This document shows, piece by piece, positions 8,431 to 19,594 of a DNA stretch of 64,000 nucleotides. This DNA is from Streptomyces ambofaciens ATCC 23877. Its GTDB lineage: Bacteria; Actinomycetota; Actinomycetes; Streptomycetales; Streptomycetaceae. The notes under the pieces are model-generated. The model had not been told where the DNA came from, did no database searches, and worked only from the letters and a program-made list of their open reading frames with translations. The DNA is taken from the NCBI RefSeq assembly GCF_001267885.1, contig NZ_CP012382.1:2715001-2779000 (forward strand), in the 5' to 3' direction. The position numbers were made by a program, and so were the translations under genes. Position 1 is the stretch's first letter. Every line of letters begins with the position of its first letter.

Positions 8431-9234
8431 ATGCGCCAGTACTCCGCCGACCTGACCCCTCCGTGGAAGAAATCGCAGCCGGTACCGGAGGTCCCGGCCG
8501 ACCCCGGCCTGGTGGTCGAGGAGCCCGGCACCGGGTTCTGCGGGGCGGTGACCGGCTGCGAGGCGGGCACGGTGACCCTGGAGGACCGCTTCGGCAAGCG
8601 CCGGGCCTTCCCGATGGAGCCGCGCGGCTTCCTGCTGGAGGGGCGGGTGGTGACGCTGGTGCGACCGTCGTCCGGTCCGGCACGGCCCACGCGTACGGCG
8701 TCCGGCTCCGTCGCCGTTCCCGGCGCGCGCGCCCGGGTGGCCCGTGCCGGGCGGATCTACGTCGAGGGGCGGCACGACGCCGAGCTGGTCGAGAAGGTGT
8801 GGGGCGACGACCTGCGCATCGAGGGTGTCGTCGTGGAGTACCTGGAGGGCGTGGACGACCTGCCGTCGATCGTCGCCGAGTTCGCGCCGGGGCCGGACGC
8901 GCGGCTGGGCGTCCTGGTGGACCACCTGGTGCCGGGATCCAAGGAGTGGCGGATCGCGCAGGACGTGACGAGCGAGCACGCGCTGGTGGTGGGCCACCCC
9001 TACATCGACGTCTGGGAGGCGGTGAAGCCGGCGTCGGTCGGCATCGAGGCCTGGCCCCGGGTGCCGCGCGGGCAGGACTGGAAGACGGGGGTGTGCCGGG
9101 CACTGGGGTGGCCGTCCGAGAACACCGGGGCGGTGTGGCAGGCGATCCTGGCGCGGGTGGGGTCGTACAAGGACCTGGAGCCCGAGCTGCTGGGAAGTGT
9201 GGAACGTCTCATCGATCACGTCACCGCACCCTGA
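8431..9234 (+). CDS. DUF3097 family protein
   Basis: This 267-residue protein matches the actinobacterial DUF3097 family. Its start is MRQYSADLTPPWKKSQPVPE, followed by a small beta domain (CGAVTGCEAGTVTLEDRFGK). The central part RARVARAGRIYVEGRHDAEL followed by VEKVWGDDLRIEGVVVEYLEG resembles a TOPRIM-like fold with acidic residues, and DARLGVLVDHLVPGSKEW follows. This suggests nucleic-acid or metal binding, but no function is established that I know. The gene follows the MBL hydrolase on the same strand and may be co-transcribed. It converges on hemW. Confidence 0.8.
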   Translation: MRQYSADLTPPWKKSQPVPEVPADPGLVVEEPGTGFCGAVTGCEAGTVTLEDRFGKRRAFPMEPRGFLLEGRVVTLVRPSSGPARPTRTASGSVAVPGARARVARAGRIYVEGRHDAELVEKVWGDDLRIEGVVVEYLEGVDDLPSIVAEFAPGPDARLGVLVDHLVPGSKEWRIAQDVTSEHALVVGHPYIDVWEAVKPASVGIEAWPRVPRGQDWKTGVCRALGWPSENTGAVWQAILARVGSYKDLEPELLGSVERLIDHVTAP

Positions 9235-9372
9235 GCGCCGTCCCGTCGTCGGCGGAGGCGACCGGCAGAGGCGACCTGGCGGACTCTCTCCACCGCCGCG
9301 GAGACGGTCCGTCGATGAGCTCGTCCCCTCGGCCGAACGGTTCCCGCTCCCCGCCGACGCGGGGATCGACCC

Positions 9373-10611
9373 CTAGTCCACCAGGTCCCGCACCACGGCG
9401 TCCGCGAGCAACCGCCCCCGCAGGGTGAGCACCGCGCGCCCGTCCTCGTACGGCCCCTCCTGGAGGAGCCCGTCCGACAGCGCACGGCGCGAGGCCGCGA
9501 GGCCCTCCTCCCTGAGCAGGGTCAGCGGCGCCCCCTCGCGGAGCCGCAGCTCCAGCAGGATGCGCTCCACGCGGCGGTCCTCGTCCGTGAGGATCTCCCG
9601 GCCGGCTCCCGGGGAGCGCCCCGCCGCCAGGGCGCCCGCATACGCCCCCGGGTGCTTCACGTTCCACCAGCGCACCCCGCCCACGTGGGAGTGGGCTCCC
9701 GGCCCGGCGCCCCACCAGTCGGCGCCCCGCCAGTACAGCTCGTTGTGCAGGCAGCGCCCGGCCTCCGACGTGGCCCAGTTCGACACCTCGTACCAGTCGA
9801 AGCCCGCTGCCGACAGCCGCTCCTCCGCGATCAGGTACCGGTCGGCGTGGACGTCGTCGTCGGTCATCGGGACCTCGCCGCGCCGGATGCGGCGGGCCAG
9901 CTGGGTGCCCTCCTCGACGATCAGGGCGTACGCGGAGACGTGGTCGGGTCCGGCGCCGAGCGCGGCGTCGAGGGTCGCGCGCCAGTCGTCGTCGGACTCA
10001 CCGGGAGTGCCGTAGATCAGGTCCAGGTTGACGTGGTCGAAGCCGGCCGCGCGGGCCTCCGCGACGCACGCCTCCGGGCGGCCCGGGGTGTGGGTGCGGT
10101 CCAGCACCCTCAGAACGTGCTGCCGCGCGCTCTGCATGCCGAACGAGACCCGGTTGAAGCCGCCCTCCCGCAGGGTGGCGAGGTACGCCGGGTCGACGGA
10201 CTCGGGGTTGGCCTCCGTCGTCACCTCGGCGTCCGCGGCGAGGCCGAACTCCTCGCGGACCGCCCCCAGCATCCGTACCAGGTCGTCGGCGGCCAGCAGG
10301 GTGGGCGTACCGCCGCCGACGAAGACCGTGCGGACCTCGCGGGGGTCGTCGCCGAGGACCTTGCGGGCGAGACGGACCTCGTCGACGAGCGTCTGCGCGT
10401 AGTTGTCCCGGGAGGCGAGGACGCCGCCGGTGCCGCGCAGCTCGGTGGCGGTGTAGGTGTTGAAGTCGCAGTATCCGCAGCGGGTCGCGCAGTACGGGAC
10501 GTGCAGGTAGAAACCGAGGGGTCGGTCGGCGGCGGCGAGCGCGGACGCCGGGAGGGCGCCGTCGGAGGGGACGGGTTCGCCGTCGGGCAGTGCGGAGGGC
10601 ATGCGTTCCAT
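9373..10611 (-). CDS. hemW: radical SAM heme chaperone HemW (coproporphyrinogen III oxidase-like)
   Basis: This 412-residue radical SAM protein has CATRCGYC (CxxxCxxC, three Cys ligands of the SAM-binding 4Fe-4S cluster) near residue 42 within YLHVPYCATRCGYCDFNTYT. The HemW signature HNELYW is near the C-terminal third (CLHNELYWRGADWWGAGPGA) and separates it from true HemN oxidases. It is believed to deliver heme to acceptor proteins. The ATG at 10611 is assigned; a second ATG at 10602 is equally possible. As in many bacteria it sits close to hrcA-dnaJ. Confidence 0.92.
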   Translation of the reverse strand: MERMPSALPDGEPVPSDGALPASALAAADRPLGFYLHVPYCATRCGYCDFNTYTATELRGTGGVLASRDNYAQTLVDEVRLARKVLGDDPREVRTVFVGGGTPTLLAADDLVRMLGAVREEFGLAADAEVTTEANPESVDPAYLATLREGGFNRVSFGMQSARQHVLRVLDRTHTPGRPEACVAEARAAGFDHVNLDLIYGTPGESDDDWRATLDAALGAGPDHVSAYALIVEEGTQLARRIRRGEVPMTDDDVHADRYLIAEERLSAAGFDWYEVSNWATSEAGRCLHNELYWRGADWWGAGPGAHSHVGGVRWWNVKHPGAYAGALAAGRSPGAGREILTDEDRRVERILLELRLREGAPLTLLREEGLAASRRALSDGLLQEGPYEDGRAVLTLRGRLLADAVVRDLVD

Positions 10612-10641
10612 TGTCCCGCACCCGCCTCGTGCCCCGGGCCG

Positions 10642-13314
10642 TCACTCCGCCTGGAGCACCAGCAGCGCCAGATCGTCCTCCGGGGGCCGGGCCCCGAACT
10701 CGTGCACCAGCCGCTTGATGCGCTCCGCGACCAGGCCGGCGCCGAGCCCCGCGCATCCGGCGAGCGCCTCCGCGAGCCCGTCCCCGTCGTCGAACTGGCG
10801 GGAGCCGCTGCGCCGCTCGGTGACCCCGTCCGTGACGCACAGCAGGGTGTCGCCGGAGCTCAGGTCGAAGGTCTCGCTGGTGTACGTCGCGTCCTCGACG
10901 ACCCCGAGCAGCGTCTGCGGCTGCGCGACCGCGTGGACGGTGCCGTCGGGCCCGAGGAGCAGGGGCAGCGGGTGCCCGGCGGAGGCCAGGGTGCAGCGCA
11001 CGCCCCCCGCGAAGGGGACCAGCTCGCCGTAGAGGAGGGACAGGAAGCGGGTCTGCGGTCCGTCGCCCGGGGCAACCGGACGGCCGCCGACGGCGACCAG
11101 GGCGCGCGCGGCGGCGTCGGCGGCCTCGGTGGCGTCGTCGAGGAGCAGCTGGTTGAGGCGGTCGAGGACGTCGGGGACGCCGTACCCCTCGCGGGCCAGC
11201 AGCCGCAGCCAGGGCCGGGCGAGCCCGATGACGACGGCGGCCTCGGGGCCCTTGCCCTGGACGTCGCCGACGGCGAAGCACCAGCGGCCGTCGCCGGCCG
11301 GGAAGAGGTCGTAGAAGTCGCCGCTGGGGCCGCCCTTGTCGCACGGTTCGTAGACGAGGGCGCTGCGCACGCCGGGGATCTCCGCGACGGCACCGGGCAG
11401 CAGGCCGCGCTGCAGGACGGCGCTGATGGTGGCCTGCCGGGCGTACTGGCGGGCGGCGCCGATGGCGAGCGCCACCCGGCGACTGAGATCCTCGACGAGG
11501 CCGCTGATCTCGTCGGGGAAGCGGGAGGTGCCGGACCGTCCGATGACCAAGGTGCCCAGCGGCCGGCCGCCCGCGACCAGGCGGTAGGCGAGCGCGGCGC
11601 CCTGCGCGCCGTCCGCGCCGAGCCCCTCCGCGGGCCAGGGGTGGTCGACGGGGCCGGAACGCCACGGGTCGCGCGGGCGGGGCGGGTCCTTCTCCAGGAC
11701 CCGGCGCAGCTCCTCGATGTGGCTCTCGCTGCCGTGCCAGACGCGGGCCAGCCGCGCGCCGACGGCCGAGCCCGGGTCGTCGCTCCACGCCCCCCGGCCG
11801 AGGGACTCGTCCTCCAGCCACACGGCGCACCAGTCGGCGAGCCGCGGCACGATCAGCTGGCCGGTGAGGGAGGCGACCAGGTCCTCGTCGAGTTGGCCGG
11901 CCAGGAGGTCGGAGGCCTCGGCGAGGAAGGACAGGGCGCCGCGTCCCAGCCACTCCCGGTCGCGGAGGCCGCGCGGTCCGGCGGCCGCCTCCACGTCCCA
12001 CCAGAACGGCCACTGCGGGGGGTGCGACCGGTCGGCGTCCCCCTCGCGCCCCGGGTGCTCCGGTGCCTCCCCCGGCCCCGTCGAACCGACCCCCGGGCCG
12101 GGCGGGGCGCCTTCCGCGCCGGGCGAGGTGCTTTGCGGGGCGGGCGGGGTGACTTGCGGGGCGGACGGGGTGACACGCGGGGCGGGCGAGGTCCTTTGCG
12201 GGGTGGGCGAAGTGCCGTCCGGGCCGGACCGAACGCCCTTCGGCCCGCGTCGGCCGCCCTCCGTACCGGACGGGAGGATCTCGATCGGAGCATCCGACGG
12301 TCCCCGCGAATCCGACGGGCCGCCCGTCGGGCCTGGCGGGACGCCCCCCGTGTCCGGCGGGACGCCGTCCGTGTCCGGCGGGACGCCGTCCGGGCACTCC
12401 GGTCCGCCCGGGGAGTCCGGGACGCCGGGGACATCCGGGGCGTCCGGGCCCCCCGGGGCGGGCGAACCCTGTGCGCCGTGTGCGCTGTGTGCGCCGTGCG
12501 GGCCGTGCGGGCCGTCCGGACCATGCGGGCTGTGCTGGCCGTCGGCACCGTCCCTTCCCTTCGTGCCGTACGGGCGGTCCGAGCCGTCCCGGCCTCCCAG
12601 GCCGTCCCCGCCGACCGAGCCGTCCGCGGCGGTGCGGACGTCCGGGGCGGTGCGGACGTCCGGGGCGGTGCGGACGTCGGGGGCGGTGCGGACGTCGGGG
12701 GTCGGCGGGCCGTCCGGGCTCTCGGGCCTCTCTCCCGCTTCCGCGACCGGCGTACCGCCGCGCCGCCACCCCCGTCCCCCGGCGTACGCCTCGGTCTGCT
12801 CGGTGACGTCGGTGCCGGCCGCCGGCAGCCGCGCCCATACCGTCTTGGTGCCCGGCCGGTACGTGATGCCCCAGGCCTCCGAGAGCGCGGCGACGAGCCG
12901 CAGGCCGCGTCCGTACTCGGCGATCTCCTGCGGTGTCTCGTGATGGCCGCCCCGAGGCGCGCGGGAGGGGTGGTGGTCCGTGGCCTCGACGACGAGGGTG
13001 CCCGTCTCCTCCAGCCGGCAGACCACCTCGACGTCGGTGCCGGCGTGGACGACGGCGTTGGTGACCAGCTCGCTGACCGCCACCAAGGCGTCGGCGACGA
13101 GGTGCTCCGTCAGCTGGTCCGTGCCGGGCAGGCCGAGCGAGGACCAGTCGGCCAGCGCGTCCCGCACCATCTCGCGGGCCGCGCCCGGCGCCAGGGAACT
13201 TCCGAGCAGGGTCACGTGCGCCAGCGCACACCCCGGGACTGACGCCTCGGCAGCGTGCGCCGGCGCCCCGCTTGCGCGGGAGACGGTCTCCCGTTGCGTA
13301 GGAATGGCCCCCAT
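10642..13314 (-). CDS. HATPase-GAF-SpoIIE protein (PP2C-type phosphatase with anti-sigma-kinase-like N-terminus)
   Basis: This 890-residue signalling protein has an N-terminal histidine-kinase-like ATPase domain (about residues 30-165), with N-box VSELVTNAVVHAG near 80 and G-box EYGRGLRLVAALSEAWG near 134, as in RsbW-type anti-sigma factors. A Pro/Gly/Asp-rich linker follows (about 185-435). Then come a GAF-like region (about 440-640) and a SpoIIE/PP2C phosphatase (about 660-890) with metal-binding motifs GGPSGDFYDLF, AVGDVQGKGPEAA, TLASAGHPLPLLL, CVTDGVTERR and PEDDLALLVL. Such proteins dephosphorylate anti-anti-sigma factors, so it is probably part of a partner-switching stress or developmental circuit; no cognate STAS gene is adjacent. 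The linker holds collagen-like GxY runs and DNA repeats. A GGGGAG ribosome site supports the ATG at 13314. Confidence 0.88.
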   Translation of the reverse strand: MGAIPTQRETVSRASGAPAHAAEASVPGCALAHVTLLGSSLAPGAAREMVRDALADWSSLGLPGTDQLTEHLVADALVAVSELVTNAVVHAGTDVEVVCRLEETGTLVVEATDHHPSRAPRGGHHETPQEIAEYGRGLRLVAALSEAWGITYRPGTKTVWARLPAAGTDVTEQTEAYAGGRGWRRGGTPVAEAGERPESPDGPPTPDVRTAPDVRTAPDVRTAPDVRTAADGSVGGDGLGGRDGSDRPYGTKGRDGADGQHSPHGPDGPHGPHGAHSAHGAQGSPAPGGPDAPDVPGVPDSPGGPECPDGVPPDTDGVPPDTGGVPPGPTGGPSDSRGPSDAPIEILPSGTEGGRRGPKGVRSGPDGTSPTPQRTSPAPRVTPSAPQVTPPAPQSTSPGAEGAPPGPGVGSTGPGEAPEHPGREGDADRSHPPQWPFWWDVEAAAGPRGLRDREWLGRGALSFLAEASDLLAGQLDEDLVASLTGQLIVPRLADWCAVWLEDESLGRGAWSDDPGSAVGARLARVWHGSESHIEELRRVLEKDPPRPRDPWRSGPVDHPWPAEGLGADGAQGAALAYRLVAGGRPLGTLVIGRSGTSRFPDEISGLVEDLSRRVALAIGAARQYARQATISAVLQRGLLPGAVAEIPGVRSALVYEPCDKGGPSGDFYDLFPAGDGRWCFAVGDVQGKGPEAAVVIGLARPWLRLLAREGYGVPDVLDRLNQLLLDDATEAADAAARALVAVGGRPVAPGDGPQTRFLSLLYGELVPFAGGVRCTLASAGHPLPLLLGPDGTVHAVAQPQTLLGVVEDATYTSETFDLSSGDTLLCVTDGVTERRSGSRQFDDGDGLAEALAGCAGLGAGLVAERIKRLVHEFGARPPEDDLALLVLQAE
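12629..12700. repeat. 18-bp tandem repeat inside the SpoIIE-protein linker
   Basis: Four 18-base units (GGCGGTGCGGACGTCSGG in plus orientation) encode four consecutive DVRTAP hexapeptides on the minus strand at about residues 205-230. The third and fourth copies carry a silent C-to-G change. Because the unit is in frame, copy number can change without breaking the protein. Confidence 0.85.
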
Positions 13315-13528
13315 GGACGGCTCCCCGGGCAGTTCGTGCGAGTACTTCGCAGTCGATGCCGACAGAGTGACAGACCGAGCCCGTCCATAAGCGCCGAGTT
13401 ACCGAAGTCGGCCGCCACGAGTGAGAACCGTGCTAGGCGAACGCTCGAAGACGGCCCGAAGAGGTCCCCTAGAGGTCCCGAAGACGGACAGGTCCGGGCA
13501 TCGGCCGGGCGGACGCGGCGCACGCCCC

Positions 13529-15406
<1,878 letters not shown>

Positions 15407-15511
15407 GACATCCTCCGTGGGCCCGCGACGGCGCGGCTTGCTCAGGTGCGGCTGGATTTCACTCTCGGGCGGTGCTGGGGCAACGGCTCGGACGGTTGCC
15501 CGATCACTTGT

Positions 15512-15526
15512 TTAACTCACGAGTAA
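15512..15526. promoter_or_regulatory. imperfect palindrome upstream of the acyl-CoA ligase gene
   Basis: TTAACTCACGAGTAA contains half-sites TTAACTC and GAGTAA, symmetrical apart from one extra base. It lies in an AT-rich patch about 106 bases upstream of the fadD-like start. It could bind a TetR- or GntR-type fatty-acid regulator, which is only an inference from shape and place. Confidence 0.3.
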
Positions 15527-15620
15527 CTACGGGGCAGGCATCAGATTAAAGGGCGACCGCCCTCGGCGTAAGACTCCGCACCCTGTCACTTCCTACAGAT
15601 GCCCGCCCGTGACATGCGAA

Positions 15621-15653
15621 GGGACCCGCCGCACTTTCGTACGACGGGCCCCT
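15621..15653 (-). terminator. hairpin downstream of lepA
   Basis: GGGACCCGCCG and CGACGGGCCCC pair over 11 positions with two mismatches around a 10-base loop. The hairpin lies 41 bases beyond the lepA stop. There is no T-run, which is common for Streptomyces terminators. Confidence 0.5.
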
Positions 15654-15693
15654 CCCTGACCGTTTTGCCCGGATTCGACGTCCGGCGGTGCGG

Positions 15694-17562
15694 TTACTTC
15701 TTGCCCTTGCCCGACCCCGCGCTGTCATCACTGGACAGCACCGCGATGAAGGCCTCCTGCGGAACCTCCACGGAACCCACCATCTTCATCCGCTTCTTGC
15801 CTTCCTTCTGCTTCTCCAGCAGCTTCCGCTTGCGGGAGATGTCACCGCCGTAGCACTTGGCGAGGACGTCCTTGCGGATGGCGCGGATGGTCTCGCGGGC
15901 GATCACCCGGGAGCCGATGGCGGCCTGGATGGGCACCTCGAAGGCCTGCCGCGGGATGAGCTCGCGCAGCTTGGCGACGAGCCGCACCCCGTACGCGTAC
16001 GCGGCGTCCTTGTGGGTGATCGCCGAGAAGGCGTCCACCTTGTCGCCGTGCAGCAGGATGTCGACCTTGACCAGGCTGGAGGTCTGCTCCCCGGTGGGCT
16101 CGTAGTCCAGCGAGGCGTAGCCGCGCGTCTTCGACTTGAGCTGGTCGAAGAAGTCGAAGACGATCTCGGCGAGGGGGAGGGTGTAGCGGATCTCCACCCG
16201 GTCCTCGGAGAGGTAGTCCATACCGAGCAGGGTGCCGCGCCGGGTCTGGCAGAGCTCCATGATCGAGCCGATGAACTCGGTCGGCGCCAGGATCGTGGCG
16301 CGCACGACCGGCTCGTACACCTCGTTGATCTTGCCTTCGGGGAACTCGCTCGGGTTGGTGACGGTGTGCTCGGTGCCGTCCTCCATGATCACGCGGTAGA
16401 CCACGTTGGGCGCGGTGGCGATCAGGTCGAGCCCGAACTCGCGCTCCAGCCGCTCGCGGATCACGTCGAGGTGCAGCAGGCCCAGGAAGCCGACGCGGAA
16501 ACCGAAGCCGAGGGCCGCGGAGGTCTCCGGCTCGTAGACCAGGGCGGCGTCGTTGAGCTGGAGCTTGTCCAGCGCCTCGCGCAGCTCGGGGTAGTCCGAG
16601 CCGTCCAGCGGATACAGACCCGAGAAGACCATCGGCCTCGGGTCCTTGTAACCGCCGAGCGCGTCCGTGGCGCCCTTGTGCTGGCTGGTGACGGTGTCGC
16701 CGACCTTGGACTGGCGGACGTCCTTCACGCCGGTGATCAGGTAGCCCACCTCGCCGACGCCGAGACCGTCGGCGGAGAGCATCTCCGGGGAGTTGGTGCC
16801 GATCTCCAGCAGCTCGTGCGTGGCGCCGGTGGACATCATCCGGATCCGCTCGCGCTTGTTGAGCTGGCCGTCGATGACACGGACGTACGTCACGACACCG
16901 CGGTACGAGTCGTAGACGGAGTCGAAGATCATCGCGCGGGCGGGGGCGTCCTTGACGCCGACCGGGGGCGGGACCTCGGCGACGACCTTGTCCAGCAGCA
17001 CGTCGACGCCGAGCCCGGTCTTGGCGGAGACCTTGAGCACGTCGTCGGGGTCGCAGCCGACCAGGTTGGCGAGCTCCTCGGCGAACTTCTCGGGCTGCGC
17101 GGCCGGCAGGTCGATCTTGTTCAGCACGGGGATGATCGTGAGGTCGTTCTCCATCGCCAGGTAGAGGTTGGCGAGGGTCTGGGCCTCGATGCCCTGGGCG
17201 GCGTCGACGAGGAGGATGGTGCCCTCGCACGCGGCCAGCGACCGCGAGACCTCGTAGGTGAAGTCGACGTGCCCCGGGGTGTCGATCATGTTGAGGATGT
17301 GCGTGTCGGTCTTGTCGTGGGTGGGAGCCCACGGCAGACGCACCGCCTGGGACTTGATCGTGATGCCGCGCTCGCGCTCGATGTCCATGCGGTCGAGGTA
17401 CTGGGCGCGCATCTGCCGCTGCTCGACGACACCGGTCAGCTGGAGCATCCGGTCGGCGAGCGTGGACTTGCCGTGGTCGATGTGCGCGATGATGCAGAAG
17501 TTGCGGATCAGCGACGGGTCGGTACGGCTCGGCTCGGGCACATGGCTAGGGATCGCGGGCAC
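15694..17562 (-). CDS. lepA: elongation factor 4 (LepA), ribosome back-translocase
   Basis: This 622-residue translation GTPase has G1 [14 protein letters not shown]2 [14 protein letters not shown]3 DTPGHVDF and G4 NKIDLP, followed by EF-G-like domains and the LepA-specific C-terminal domain ([40 protein letters not shown]). LepA acts on stalled ribosomes. The frame is open to 17631, but the GTG at 17562 gives [20 protein letters not shown], the usual Streptomyces start, behind an AGGA ribosome site. The gene diverges from rpsT, the standard lepA-rpsT neighbourhood. Confidence 0.95.
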   Translation of the reverse strand: MPAIPSHVPEPSRTDPSLIRNFCIIAHIDHGKSTLADRMLQLTGVVEQRQMRAQYLDRMDIERERGITIKSQAVRLPWAPTHDKTDTHILNMIDTPGHVDFTYEVSRSLAACEGTILLVDAAQGIEAQTLANLYLAMENDLTIIPVLNKIDLPAAQPEKFAEELANLVGCDPDDVLKVSAKTGLGVDVLLDKVVAEVPPPVGVKDAPARAMIFDSVYDSYRGVVTYVRVIDGQLNKRERIRMMSTGATHELLEIGTNSPEMLSADGLGVGEVGYLITGVKDVRQSKVGDTVTSQHKGATDALGGYKDPRPMVFSGLYPLDGSDYPELREALDKLQLNDAALVYEPETSAALGFGFRVGFLGLLHLDVIRERLEREFGLDLIATAPNVVYRVIMEDGTEHTVTNPSEFPEGKINEVYEPVVRATILAPTEFIGSIMELCQTRRGTLLGMDYLSEDRVEIRYTLPLAEIVFDFFDQLKSKTRGYASLDYEPTGEQTSSLVKVDILLHGDKVDAFSAITHKDAAYAYGVRLVAKLRELIPRQAFEVPIQAAIGSRVIARETIRAIRKDVLAKCYGGDISRKRKLLEKQKEGKKRMKMVGSVEVPQEAFIAVLSSDDSAGSGKGKK

Positions 17563-17725
17563 GCAGGGTCCTGATTCTTGAGGCGTCCGCAGTGTCTGCG
17601 GTCTCGGGTCGGATCTATACGTAGCCTCCATCGTCCCACGGGTGGGGAGCCGGGATGGGTCTGGGAGCGGCTGGGGGCGGCTTCGGCCCGGACTCGGCCC
17701 GGACTCGGGCGGGCGAAGGGCGGGT

Positions 17726-17755
17726 TTGGGGAGGCCTGCCCGCCGCTGGTAGTGT
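17726..17755 (+). promoter_or_regulatory. probable rpsT promoter
   Basis: TTGGGG (17726-17731) and TAGTGT (17750-17755) are separated by 18 bases, a fair match to housekeeping promoters. Transcription would start near 17762 and give a leader of about 95 bases before rpsT. Confidence 0.5.
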
Positions 17756-17857
17756 GAGGGGCTGTGTCTCTTGCCCTCTCAGCGCGAGACACTCCTTCAA
17801 GAAATCACCGGTACGGGCCCTTAGCGGCCTCGTGCCTGAACCTGCAAAGGCTCATTC

Positions 17858-18124
17858 GTGGCGAACATCAAGTCCCAGATCAAGCGGAACAAGACCAACG
17901 AGAAGGCCCGGCTGCGCAACAAGGCCGTCAAGTCCTCTCTGAAGACCGCGATCCGCAAGGCCCGTGAGGCCGCTGCCGCGGGTGACGTCGAGAAGGCCAC
18001 CGAGTACCAGCGCGTCGCTTCGCGCCAGCTCGACAAGGCCGTCTCCAAGGGCGTCATCCACAAGAACCAGGCCGCCAACAAGAAGTCGGCGCTGGCGCAG
18101 AAGGTCGGCGCTCTCAAGGGCTGA
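17858..18124 (+). CDS. rpsT: 30S ribosomal protein S20
   Basis: This is an 88-residue, Lys/Arg/Ala-rich S20 protein that binds 16S rRNA early in 30S assembly. It begins [20 protein letters not shown] and ends with [20 protein letters not shown] plus a short tail. The start is GTG at 17858 with AAAGG 10 bases upstream. Length matches the family. It is followed by a strong hairpin at 18254-18296. Confidence 0.97.
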   Translation: MANIKSQIKRNKTNEKARLRNKAVKSSLKTAIRKAREAAAAGDVEKATEYQRVASRQLDKAVSKGVIHKNQAANKKSALAQKVGALKG

Positions 18125-18253
18125 ACCCCTTATCTGGTCTGATCGCCGGAAGGACCCAGAGCGGGCCCTCTCTCATCCGCTCCCGTCCGGCACCCAGGGT
18201 CCATGCGCGGCCTGCGTTCGCCACGCGGGCATGGACCCCCGAGCTTGATCCCG

Positions 18254-18296
18254 AGGCTCCGGTGGCCGTCCTTCCCCAGGACGGCCACCGGGGCCT
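18254..18296. terminator. strong bidirectional terminator between rpsT and holA
   Basis: A 19-bp stem (AGGCTCCGGTGGCCGTCCT paired with its complement, one G-U pair) closes a 5-base TCCCC loop. Fourteen central base pairs are perfect. It lies downstream of rpsT; being symmetrical it could also stop holA transcription. Confidence 0.85.
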
Positions 18297-18412
18297 TCGG
18301 TCTGTCCTGGCCATGAGCCGGAACACGGGACCGGGCGCGGACCGGGAGGACGCGGTCGGAGAGTGGGCCGGGGGCGGTGAGCCCGGGGGCGGGCGGGCCC
18401 GCGGGGGGGGCG

Positions 18413-18490
18413 GGTGAGCCATGGGGGGCAGGTGAGCCATGGGGGGCGGGTGAGCCATGGGGGGGGGCGGGTGAGCCCCGGGGGGCGGGC
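18413..18490. repeat. G-run tandem repeat downstream of holA
   Basis: About four imperfect copies of an 18- to 21-base unit GGTGAGCCATGGGGGGCG occur, with G-runs of six to nine that vary between copies. The plus strand therefore carries several closely spaced runs of at least four G, a potential G-quadruplex. The array ends about 58 bases before the holA stop. Confidence 0.8.
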
Positions 18491-18547
18491 GGCACGGGGG
18501 CCCAGGGGCGGTCCGGGAGGCGGCGGCAGGACGAGGCGGACTGCGGT

Positions 18548-19537
18548 TTACGACCGTCCCCGCGAACGCGCCGCCCGGGCGATGATCACCACGCACTTCT
18601 CCAGGGCGTACTCGGGGTCGTCCCCGCTGCCCTTCACTCCCGCGTCCGCCTCGGCCACCGCGCGCAGGGCCACGGAGACGCCGTCCGGTGTCCAGCCGCG
18701 CATCTGCTGCCGGACGCGGTCGATCTTCCACGGCGGCATCCCGAGCTCGCGGGCGAGATCGGCGGGGCGTCCGCCGCGGGCGGAGGACAGCTTGCCGATC
18801 GCCCGCACGCCCTGGGCCAGCGCGCTGGTGATCAGCACGGGCGCCACCCCGGTCGCGAGGGACCAGCGCAGCGCCTCCAGCGCCTCCGCCGCCCGTCCCT
18901 CGACCGCCCGGTCGGCGACCGTGAAGCTGGAGGCCTCGGCCCGCCCGGTGTAGTAACGCCCGACGACCGCCTCGTCGATCGTCCCCTCTATGTCGGCGGT
19001 CAGCTGAGAGACCGCCGAGGCCAGCTCCCGCAGGTCGCTGCCGATCGAGTCGACCAGCGCCTGACACGCCTCGGGGGTGGCCGACCGCCCGGCGGTACGG
19101 AACTCCGCCCGCACGAAGGCCAGGCGGTCCGCGGGCTTCGTCATCTTGGGGCACGCCACCTCACGCGCCCCCGCCTTGCGCGCGGCGTCCAGCAGGCCCT
19201 TGCCCTTGGCGCCGCCCGCGTGCAGCAGGACGAGGGTGATCTCCTCGGCGGGTGCGCCGAGGTAGGCCTTGACGTCCTTGACCGTGTCGGCGGACAGGTC
19301 CTGCGCGTTGCGTACGACCACGACCTTGCGCTCGGCGAAGAGCGAGGGGCTGGTGAGCTCGGCGAGCGTGCCGGGCTGCAGCTGGTCGGGGGTCAGGTCG
19401 CGTACGTCCGTGTCGGCGTCGGCGGCCTTCGCGGCGGCCACCACCTCCTGCACGGCACGGTCGAGCAGGAGGTCCTCCTGGCCCACGGCAAGGGTCACCG
19501 GGGCGAGAGGGTCGTCATTCGCAGTCTTCCTGGCCAT
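18548..19537 (-). CDS. holA: DNA polymerase III subunit delta
   Basis: This protein of about 329 residues matches HolA, the clamp-loader subunit that opens the beta clamp. It has the delta N-terminal domain (LAVGQEDLLLDRAVQEVVAA, PSLFAERKVVVVRNA, LVLLHAGGAKGKGLLDAARK) and the C-terminal helical collar domain (LRELASAVSQLTADIEGTID, then ALRWSLATGVAPVLITSAL). The open frame extends ten codons further, but ATG 19537 (MARKTANDDPLAPVTLAVGQ) is the likeliest start. The order comEC-comEA-holA-rpsT is common in actinobacteria and is nearly kept here. Confidence 0.9.
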   Translation of the reverse strand: MARKTANDDPLAPVTLAVGQEDLLLDRAVQEVVAAAKAADADTDVRDLTPDQLQPGTLAELTSPSLFAERKVVVVRNAQDLSADTVKDVKAYLGAPAEEITLVLLHAGGAKGKGLLDAARKAGAREVACPKMTKPADRLAFVRAEFRTAGRSATPEACQALVDSIGSDLRELASAVSQLTADIEGTIDEAVVGRYYTGRAEASSFTVADRAVEGRAAEALEALRWSLATGVAPVLITSALAQGVRAIGKLSSARGGRPADLARELGMPPWKIDRVRQQMRGWTPDGVSVALRAVAEADAGVKGSGDDPEYALEKCVVIIARAARSRGRS

Positions 19538-19594
19538 CGCGACAAGCATCGCACGCACCACTGACAAGGGTCCCCGCCCGGCGCCCCGCCGGGG

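Larger units (their letters stand above)
18125..18547. other. gene-free interval between rpsT and holA
   Basis: This 423-base stretch separates two convergent genes. It contains the terminator hairpin (18254-18296) and a poly-G-rich tandem repeat (18413-18490). I see no supportable coding sequence. Proline-rich open frames on the minus strand are products of the repeat. Confidence 0.7.

Noticed and set aside
9652..13242. 1196-codon plus-strand open frame across hemW and the SpoIIE-domain gene
   Set aside because: Antisense to two genes with full catalytic motifs; its repeated Arg/Gly/Val sequence is an artefact of high GC.
13315..13528. Promoter for the SpoIIE-domain gene
   Set aside because: The region is AT-richer than average and must hold a promoter or read-through signal, but no hexamer pair is convincing enough to list.
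18130..18495. 121-codon minus-strand frame rich in PAPHGSP repeats
   Set aside because: It comes from the G-run tandem repeat and overlaps the rpsT terminator; no ribosome site.
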